Source: Diphasiastrum complanatum (lineage: Eukaryota > Streptophyta > Lycopodiopsida > Lycopodiales > Lycopodiaceae). Taken from it: DNA of 64,000 bases. Location: positions 22,143,285 to 22,207,284 of the forward strand of contig CM055106.1 of the NCBI GenBank assembly GCA_029204225.1. The letters are read 5' to 3'. Below are positions 42,400-64,000 of this stretch, one piece after another. Each line of letters opens with the position of its first letter. Position 1 is the first letter of the stretch. The notes below the pieces were generated by a model. That model was not told where the DNA came from. It saw nothing but the letters and a program-made list of their open reading frames with translations, and searched no databases. Both the position numbers and the translations under genes were made by a program.

Positions 42400-43640
42400 G
42401 CTTGAACAAACAATTTGAACATACCCTGCATAACATATTTGTTTGTCGTAAAGCATTTCAGGTTGTTCCTGGGTAATAATCGTTTGCATGGTATTGCATA
42501 TCGTATTGAGAAAACCAGTTATATTAGAATGCCTCTTCAAAATATTGGTCTCATTGCCCAGCATGCTCTCGTGGATGGAAGGACATTTTTGTCTTCATTG
42601 TGAATTGATGCCTACAACTGGTCAACTTTTCATCTTTTGGATGCCTAAATGATATTAGCTTCCAACATTGTTTCCGAATCATACACTTGGAGAATGACTA
42701 TGTCCTTCTATTTGCAAAACAGTTGTCATTTGGAATAGAATGGCTTCCAAAGGATGGAATGAAGTTTCTAAAATCCATTCCGAAAGCAGCCAAGCAAATG
42801 CTTCTATTAAATAAAAAAGAGACGAAGGATGCAAAAAAGAGAAATAGAGCGATCAATTAAATGGTGTGTCTACAAGAGCAAAGAATTCTTCTTGACAAAA
42901 CGAAGAAATATGCAGGTGATGATAGTTGTGATTGGTGGAATGATTTCTTTGTAGAACAAGAATGGATATTGGATAGAATTAACAATGATCATAATGACTT
43001 GTCTACCTAGTTTGTGTGGCCAAATGCATCAGGTACAAAAGATATTGATGACTCAATCATTCCTCATGTGCCTCATAAATATATTTATTCCTTCCGAAAA
43101 TATAGAAATATATCTTGGCTCAAGAAGATCGACAACAAGAAGAAATCAAATGGAGGAAACATGGCGCGGGGGTCCACAAAATTTGAAAGAAGGTCCATTG
43201 ATTGCAACACTTGCATCTGACGATCCATTACAACATCCATTTTGGATTGCCAAGGTGTTGTCTATGTTTAGAGATTCCAGATCAAATCTAATAACTTCGA
43301 TTACAGTACATTGGTCTCAAATAGATAATGCTAATGCTTATAGAGGAAAATGCTCATTAGAGATGTTGCGTATCGAAAAGGGGATGTCCAAGAAGCGAAG
43401 TCAAAAAGTGTGGTGCAACTCAAGGAAGTGGATATTCTTGTGTATGATTTCAAGCTCACAAGGACTGGGCGTCTTCGAAAATCAACTATTGCAATTTTAA
43501 ACAAAAAATTCCCACAACTCTTTCTCTTGAAGAAATTTTTGCTGGTCCAAGTAGGCGCACACGTTCAGAAGCAACTATGCCAGAAACCTACGGTTTGCAT
43601 TTGGAGGATGATGGCAGTTGAAAGAATGCGCTAAGTATTG
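42400..43640 (+). pseudogene. Decayed multi-domain coding relic of unknown family
   Basis: Long runs of plausible coding sequence interrupted by stops and frameshifts: QVVPGNNRLHGIAYRIEKT, RIIHLENDYVLLFAKQLSF, IEWLPKDGMKFLKSIPKAAK, WWNDFFVEQEWILDRINNDH, WPNASGTKDIDDSIIPHVPH, then a compact module with GPLIATLASDDPLQHPFWIA, ITVHWSQIDNANAYRGKCSL and VDILVYDFKLTRTGRL, and an apparent C-terminus EATMPETYGLHLEDDGS near 43612. The PFW-I-KV...VHW...Y-GK pattern resembles small BAH- or chromatin-type modules, but I cannot name the family. It is not a copia protein. It may be related to the methyltransferase relic at 36 kb, but that link is unproven. Confidence 0.5.
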
Positions 43641-44269
43641 TGCTTGTTTTGACAATTCATTTTTTGCACAGTATGTAGTGGATGTGCTTTTATGAAACAA
43701 GACATCACAATATCATAAAGATTTCAATCATTCAAAAAAATTTATGCATATTAAATCTTATTTTGTCTTGAACCAAATTTTAATATCAAAATTTGACATG
43801 TTCTTTTTGAAATTTTTAAGATGTTCAAAACACACAAAAAGTCTTCTTTTTTTAAAGTAATTTTTGAATTTGTTTTATACGTGCGCATAGTATATTTCAA
43901 AATCATGTTAAAATTGGGGGGGCTTCGTTTGTGCCAATTTAATATAGAGGGCTCGAGCCACTTTAGCATAGAGCAGCATAGATCAGTGTAATCAAGATCT
44001 TAGCTAGCATACATCGATTTTCGGTGAGTGCTTGAGCTTATCAAAGTCTATGATTGTACCTTGTTTTTCAGTGTTGTCTATAAATAGATCTGCATGTTTT
44101 GAGATTGTTTATAGCTTTTCAAGTGCATAGTGTTTTTTTGCCCATAGCTAGTTCTTTGACTATAGAAACATGAAGATTCAAAAGTTTCAAGAGAATTTTA
44201 GGGAATATTCCATATTCCATAAGTTTCTCCTTGGACCGCAAAATTAACCGTTCAACTCGCAACGATGTT
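43641..44269. other. AT-rich non-coding stretch
   Basis: No gene or recognised element seen; short frames only. Confidence 0.5.
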
Positions 44270-44650
44270 GAGTGTCGAATCCTTTGATAGTCAACAATCC
44301 CTTGACTTGACAATCTTTCAACAATCGACAATCGACAGTCGACACCATCGACTCGACACTCTTTTCTAAAGATGTTCAAACCTAACAATTATAGCTCATG
44401 TCTCAAGAACTAACGTTACTACTATCGAACGGGACTTCACGCCCGATTCACTCTATGATAAGCCTAAAGGTTGATGTGTAATAGAGTAACTGCATTGTGT
44501 ATATATATAGAGTTAGATGCACATAGACACAGAGCTTAGATGTATTGATCCATCAGATCAAATGTGCTGCACGATTATGCACTTGTTGAGATGCCTAGCA
44601 CTATCGTCCAGTTCTAAACTATTCTTGTATGCTAGTATACTGTTGATCCC
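44270..44650 (+). repeat. Copia-D family LTR fragment
   Basis: This aligns with 26071-26410 of the copia-D LTR through ATCCTTTGATAGTC, ATAGCTCATGTCTCAAG, CTATCGAACGGGACTTCACG, GTGTATATATATAG and TGCACTTGTTGAGATGCC. No internal element sequence accompanies it, so it is a solo or truncated LTR. Confidence 0.8.
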
Positions 44651-47430
44651 TAACATAGACTCTCAATATGTGCACAAATCTGTGCATATTAAACATTTTT
44701 CAAAATCCATGCTCATTTATACAAACACTGGTAGCCAAGATGATCCATGAATGGCTTCAAGAGATTGAATGCTCAATCATGAGTTGTCTTTAAGTTAAAA
44801 CAATGGTGAGATGTCTACTTGAGATTTAGTGCAGCTGCAAAAGTTGACCTCCTTGATTTTGGGTCTATAAGTACAAACTCGCATGCTACTGATATTTCCA
44901 CACATGTGAGCAGTCCTCTACACATGGGAGATCAGTCCTAATCTCATGGTATAGCAGTTCCTACCGATAAAAAGATGCCAAGTGGCATATAGCTAGAAAA
45001 CTAGATTTTGGCCATTTTAGCCACTAGATCTCAAATCAAATGGTATGTACGGCCTATATGATTAATCTAAATGATATGTGCATTTATTTCACACATGGGA
45101 ACAGGCTCCACACATGTGTAATGATGATATGTACATAGATTTGGCCTAGATCAAGCAAGATTTTGACAATTTCACAATTCTATAAAAAAAAGTGAAAAAT
45201 CTATTAAAAAAAACCATGTTTATTGACTAAAATTTTGACGTTTTTGGAAATTTTTGATGGATCACAACCACATGCAAGTGTAATCAGATTCTAATTACCT
45301 TAATTTCACTTCATGGAAGTAGTGAAAGTTCTAATTTGTCTCAATATGATTCTTACTAAGCATTTCTAGCCAAAACTGTCAAATTTTGACCAAAAACACA
45401 ATACAAATCCAATATGAACAACATAATTGGCATGTACTAGAAAACAACATATACTATCCTAAAAATCATTAATCAATTACTTTTGATACTCTTTTGCATG
45501 CATAGAGTCTTAAATTACCATGCATTGTTCCACATATCCCAATTGGAGTGCTTGGTCCCTGACAAGGTTATTAATCACATTTCTAGCCTAGCTTGGAATG
45601 ATGAGGCATAATTAATAAACTCAAACACTGGAGTGCCAATCATCAATGTCAAGGATTATTCTGAATCCTCTGAACCGGACATGGACGTAAACTAGAATAA
45701 GTTTTTTTCATTGCATTTCAAGTTGAAGAATTGCATCAATGTTAAACTTGAACTCATAAATTTCAAATCTAGCTAATGTAGGCTATGCTAAGATGACATG
45801 TAACATGTCGAATGTTTTTCTATTCATTGTTGAGTGCAACTACTATTGACGTTGTTGAGCTTTGCACAATGTTCATGAGATAAGATTTTATTGGATTAGA
45901 AGCATCCAAGACATTCCCTCAGTGTTGAATGGACACTAAACAATATTTGTATCACCATCCATATCAATTTCATACTAAATGTTGAATGAAACATTGTGCT
46001 AGATAATCACTAGTATCAAAGCCTTCTATATGTATCACATGGAAATGCACAAGACTCTCATGACTCATGTAATGGCCCAACCCATTTATCACAAATTGTG
46101 TAGACAAGTCCATATTCAAGACATAAACTCTAAAATCTCGCTTACAAACTTTGTTTGGCCACTTGAATAAGGTGTGTTAACTTTGCAATGTAAGATCCTA
46201 GCTAGTTGGCAAAAAAAATCAAGAACATCATCAATATCTATGTGGCAAAAAGACATCTTTTTTCTAGTTCAATCCAAATATTGTCAATTATCAATGTGGC
46301 CTTGCCACAATATTTGAAACTTCAATTAGTGGTGCACTAATGATGACTTACTCTATGTGTTAGACTTCAATTTGCCCACACATAAAGACATACAATACAA
46401 AAAAAGGTTTATGAAACAAATCAAGAGCATATTTGTGGGACTTAGGTGGTATGTACACGTACAAATTTTTATATAGAACAAACAAATCGTTTTCACTTAC
46501 TAAAATGAAAATGACTAGTCCATAAGTAGATCAAGTAACAATATTGTCATGTACCCTTGAACCCCTTGTGTTTGGTTGAGTCTAAATAGAGAGCTCTAGG
46601 CTCCATCATGTCAATGTCACAACATTTGATGCACACACGTAAATTTGTACAAAGCAGATTAGTACTCAAGGTAGATTGAATAAGAGTGTTATTGCACGTT
46701 CATTTTGGTTCATGCTTTTGATGTTGACACGTTGGAGCCTTGAGCTCCTTGTTTAGGCTTGACTAGCACTTGATGCAATATTATGTATCTACATGTAAAG
46801 TCCTTCAATGTTTTTTCTCTGTCTGTTTTTGAAAAGTAAAATTTTGCAACTTAATGGCATGAAACGTTAGCGTAAAAGCCTTCATGGTTGTCCTCAATAT
46901 CGACACCCTGGCCCTTGGGCCGGGCTACTTCCTATGTGCATGCTCTCTTAAAAGTGGGAAAGAAGGGCTTTCGGTTGTACAAAGCAAATAAATACAGTCA
47001 ACTAGTGGTTAGAAAAAAACAAGGTGGTTGATATGTCGTGAGAAACTTTGTCTTATGCAAAGGGGATGCAAATTGCTAAAAATCAAAACAACAAAGATTG
47101 CATTTCAAAAGAACCCAATAATCGAAACTTATTTTAATGCTTGATCTCATTCAGGAGTGACTAACGAAGCTCCTAGCAAATCTGCGCAATAGTTTATCGC
47201 TATCGCGGAAAAGCTAGAAACTCTTACTTTTAAAAGCAAATCTGTGCAATAGTTTAGGGCTATCGCGGAAAAGCTAGAAACTCTTACTTTTAAAAACATG
47301 TGGCATTCTCTTTGTTCCACTGATGTTACACACTTTTTTTTACAAATATTTTTTAAACTTTGAAGAATGATAAGGGACCCACTGGTGCTAAGGAGCTTCG
47401 TGAAGGTTGTGGTAAGTCCAATTAGACGAT
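44651..47430. other. Non-coding stretch
   Basis: About 2.8 kb of AT-rich sequence with no recognised gene or complete transposon. The only clear structure is the 60-bp tandem duplication at its right end. Confidence 0.5.
47176..47295. repeat. 60-bp tandem duplication
   Basis: Two adjacent units beginning GCAAATCTG(C/T)GCAATAGTTTA and containing TATCGCGGAAAAGCTAGAAAC, with only a few differences. A diverged relative of the GGCAAAGCTAGAAACTC block lies near 24415. Confidence 0.85.
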
Positions 47431-48362
47431 GCCACGTGTACATCTATTGTCCCACGTTGCCCGGCTGGGTGTCGGGGCTCACGTGTTCTCCATTGAAGAG
47501 AACTGCGTGACTGCCGCCCTTAGCCCATTGGGTAGTCTCGGTATTTTAAACCCACGACCCTTGGATGCTGTCACACCATTCAGATTTTGACGCGTGTTTT
47601 TAAATAAATTGTTAAGATTGCTGCACCTGGCAAAATGACACGTGTTCGGCATCCAAGTGGGGGCACCTATGACATCGTGCTGTGCTAAGGCCCTTATTTA
47701 ACGAAAGAACCGTGCGCTGCCCGCTCTGCGTGGCCACGATGCCTCCACCGCCATGGCAGGTCACCGTCTCTTAATAACACGGCAGTCTATTAAGCCCGCC
47801 ACCATTGGATATTATTGAACCATTTCGATCTCGCCACGTTTTATCAAGGTTGACGCGTGGCTAGCATCGAAGTGGGCGAGCGCAAAGTCTCCGTGTCTTT
47901 AAGCCCCACACGATGGCCAGCCCGTTCTTGTGTCAATTTGCAAAGCATGCAGAGTACAGAGAGGGCATTGGAGTTAGTGGCGCAGGACTTAGATTCTCGG
48001 CAGGTGGCATAGGGCCACGTGTAGCTTTCTTAACGGTTGTTTGAAAAACAGCGTGGCAAGATCTGGATGTATACGATAAGATCCAACGGTGAGAGTCGAA
48101 ATTGGCCAGTGTGCTAGAGATACGAGGAGGGAATTGGTTTCTGATACTGTCGCAGCAGGAATGAAGGAAGAAGACGAAGATCCAAGAACAAACGGGAAGA
48201 CGAAGACGAAGAAGAAGAAGAAGAAGAAGAAGAAGCACAATCTTGCATGATAATTATATACAAATAGTATTTGCAGATCGAAGGAAAAATTTAACTGAAT
48301 CTGTCTGATTCTTGTTTCCTGTCTGTCTGGGAGGCGAGGCAGGCAGGCAGGAAGGATTTTCT
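47431..48362 (+). promoter_or_regulatory. DGAT2 promoter region and 5' untranslated region
   Basis: A GC-richer stretch precedes the DGAT2 start. Four perfect palindromic CACGTG G-boxes lie at 47433-47438, 47480-47485, 47639-47644 and 48016-48021, with further ACGT or GCGTG cores between them. G-boxes bind bZIP and bHLH factors and in plants often mediate abscisic acid, light or stress responses. A TATA-like TTATATACA occurs at about 48251-48259, giving a likely transcript start near 48285 and a leader of about 80 bases. A (GAA)n tract at 48205-48233 lies just upstream. Regulation is inferred from motifs only. Confidence 0.5.
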
Positions 48363-61674
<13,312 letters not shown>

Positions 61675-64000
61675 GTACACATCCATTGTTCTTTTTTGTT
61701 GGCAAATAATGCTAGGAGTGGCTTATTAAATGCCAGCACAAGCAACACTATTCCCAAGTTTAGGCATCCTTTGCCAACAAATAGTCAAAAATGTCAACGT
61801 TGTAAGGTCAGATGTACATAAAAGTCTTGGAATATATATATTTAGAATGGATGTCTTTCTTTTTTGAACATTTGTGCTTGATGTACTACTTTTCAGGTTT
61901 GCAAATTATTAAATGTGAGGGGATAATTAATGGGAATTCCTTCTAGGAATCACATAGAAATTTGTTTCATGTCTGAGCTACTTTCTTCTAGCTTGAAGTA
62001 CTGGATGAAATTAATATGATTTGCTAAATTGTGTTCATGAAAACTTGGAAGAGCGTACCCTGCTAGTTGATTGTGATACTGTTTCCATGGGGTGAGGCAC
62101 ATTGGCCAATGGCTATATACAAAGTCTGGCCAGTGAAACTGTAAACAAATTTAATAATCTTTTCATGTTGCTTAATTCCACTCCCCAAAGGGCACAAGGG
62201 TAGAAGTTCTTCTTTCCAAGGACGCAGTGGTAGAAAATGTCCATGTTTAGTGACTCAAAAATAGATGGCTCGTAATTGCCGCTGTCAGCCCGTAGTTTAA
62301 CTCATGAATAAGAATACCCAACGCACACAACGGCAAATCATCTGACCATCTTTTGCGTGCGCGCTTGTGTAGGTGAACTTAGTTCTGTATTGAACTTCAT
62401 CTATGCACTGGAGGTAAAGTAAATAGATGTGCAGAATATAGTACTAATGACAAGATAGAAATACAAGCTATCACTAAGAGTGGGCAGGTTCATAGAAGAT
62501 GCCAGGTAAGTGAAGGCCATCCCTTGCAGATTGTGGATTCACTAATGGTCAACATCTTTTCTGCTCACTAAAGTTGTGGATGTATCTTCAGAAAACTCCT
62601 TTGTTCCATGTATAAGCTATTGTCACACCTTATTGACCTATAAAACATGAGGTTATCTTATTGGGTTTGTCATACATGAGGTTATCTTACGTGGCTGCAG
62701 TTGCAACCATGTTTTGCATGTATGTAATATGGGTTAGCTGGATGAGTCTCCTGAGTATATTTTATGGATGCCATAAGAGCATGGAAAAAAGCAGAAACGG
62801 TTATGTAACATTTGTGGTAGAAAGTTTTGTTTTTAAAGAAGGTAAATTTGGATACATACAAGGTTTTGTTAAGTCTATGGCATATTCCTCGACATGCAAC
62901 TCTTACTTAAATTGGCAGCTTAACTTTGGTAATCAGATGCTTCCATATGCTAGTCCCATAGGAAGTCATCACCAATGCATCACGGTTATGTAAATTTGAC
63001 AAGACAAATATTTTTGGTAAAATTTTGATTACGAGTAGTTAGCTCAGAAAGAGACATTTCACAAATTTCAACTTAATCTTGTTGGGAGCCATTTAGATTA
63101 TTAACATCACTTGAAAGATTCATGCCAAACTCAAACTCAAAAGTACTATTCTGTGGAAAATATAAACCTGCCTTATAGGATGATTTTGTGTCCTAGGATG
63201 AGATATGTCCTTGTACAATCCTTCTACAACTTCTGCTAGAAAATTCTCGCCACACCATTGAGATTGTGCATGTACTGAGGACAGATAACACTGCTATTGT
63301 AAGCAAAGACATTTGATCATGTACCTATTGATGACACATGCTTGTGTACAAACAGTTAATGCTTTACTTATTTCAGTGTTATTCAACTTTACAGATTACA
63401 GTCAAGTTTCACTGTGTTTGCACACTCATTTGAACTCATATGATAGTGCATGAATCAATGAGCAAGAAGAGTCGCTTTAGTCTTCCTTCCATCCTAAAAG
63501 TGTTCGTTCGTGCCTGTCCAAATGCAATTTGGCCTACTGAACGTGTCAACTGTGACATCAATATAGTAAATGTCACATTTATAAGATAACCAAATAGAAT
63601 ATTAATATGCGATGCACTTGGAAAACCATCAGCTGTAGCAAACAAAACAACCACATCAAGTGTGTTATTCAGAAGAGTAGTAGACACTGAGCATTAATTG
63701 AACTTCACGTCAGGCATGAAACCCGATACTTATAACAAACACTAAGCGTATCAAATACCATCATTGGCATGCGATTTGTTCCAATTCATCATGTGAAATC
63801 CATCCCAAAGCTAGGCATCCATGAACCACCACCTGCTAATTCAGCTAACTGTCAGATGACCATGTCTCTGTTCTGTGTCCGTTACTGCAACTCAGCTGAC
63901 CTGTGCTAATGGTTCTATGCAGACCAAAAAGCCCTGCTGCCTCACACTTTGGAAGCTGTTGCTTTTACATCTCAAAGCATCTATGAACTTTTTTTTCATC
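61675..64000. other. DGAT2 3' region and downstream non-coding stretch
   Basis: The 3' untranslated region of DGAT2 must begin here, but no single AATAAA stands out as the poly(A) signal. No second gene, transposon or RNA gene was recognised to the end of the window. Isolated frames of 110 codons (62661-62993, plus) and 83 codons (63436-63687, minus) show no recognisable domain. Confidence 0.5.

Noticed and set aside
47933-48240. Minus-strand frames upstream of DGAT2 with Leu or Phe runs
   Set aside because: Produced by the (GAA)n tract and purine-rich leader of DGAT2 on the opposite strand.
62661-62993. 110-codon plus-strand frame starting with a hydrophobic stretch
   Set aside because: No recognisable domain, no promoter or splice context; composition like the surrounding non-coding DNA.
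63436-63687. 83-codon minus-strand frame
   Set aside because: Hydrophobic but without recognisable motif or context; kept only as a remark.

Overview
This window is nuclear DNA of a land plant. Evidence is spliced genes with GT-AG introns, chromovirus-type Ty3 and Ty1/copia LTR retrotransposons using the initiator-tRNA-Met primer site, a plant-type DGAT2 gene with the EPHS motif, and introns bloated by transposons. The multi-kilobase introns and a relic of a bacterial-type amino-methyltransferase would suit a fern or another non-seed plant, but the sequence alone does not settle the lineage.

Layout. 1-3.7 kb: a Ty3 element (minus strand) nested in an older Ty3 copy of the same family. 4.7-7.1 kb: a decayed minus-strand copia. 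7.1-15.8 kb: a plus-strand Ty3 element split at the start of gag by a copia element with both LTRs (7.7-12.7 kb). 15.8-21.7 kb: a minus-strand copia remnant split by a very young, complete-ended Ty3 element (16267-21557, 418-bp LTRs with one mismatch, TATAG duplication). 21.7-25.8 kb: mostly non-coding, with a possible first exon of a secreted or membrane protein gene at 23.9 kb. 25.85-35.2 kb: three copia layers nested in one another; the innermost keeps a 1206-codon gag-pol frame in which reverse transcriptase has been replaced by unrelated sequence. 35.9-36.8 kb: a spliced, decayed methyltransferase-like gene. 36.8-42.4 kb: fragmentary copia elements on both strands. 42.4-43.6 kb: decayed coding sequence of unknown family. 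44.3-44.7 kb: an LTR fragment. 44.7-47.4 kb: apparently empty.

The one apparently functional host gene is DGAT2 (48363-61674, plus strand). Nine exons join in perfect phase into a 313-residue diacylglycerol acyltransferase, the enzyme that makes triacylglycerol at the ER. It has four G-boxes and a TATA-like box upstream. Intron 3 (4.4 kb) carries copia and gag remnants; intron 4 (5.4 kb) carries long GA and TA microsatellites, a spliced gene fragment and an antisense, frameshifted LINE.

The strongest theme is that no LTR retroelement here whose pol region can be read keeps a complete reverse transcriptase. Each has its own breakpoints, and gag, protease, integrase or RNase H often survive beside them. 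The young Ty3 copy shows that such an RT-less element has transposed recently, presumably using enzyme supplied in trans. All element proteins are described as they stand, breaks included.
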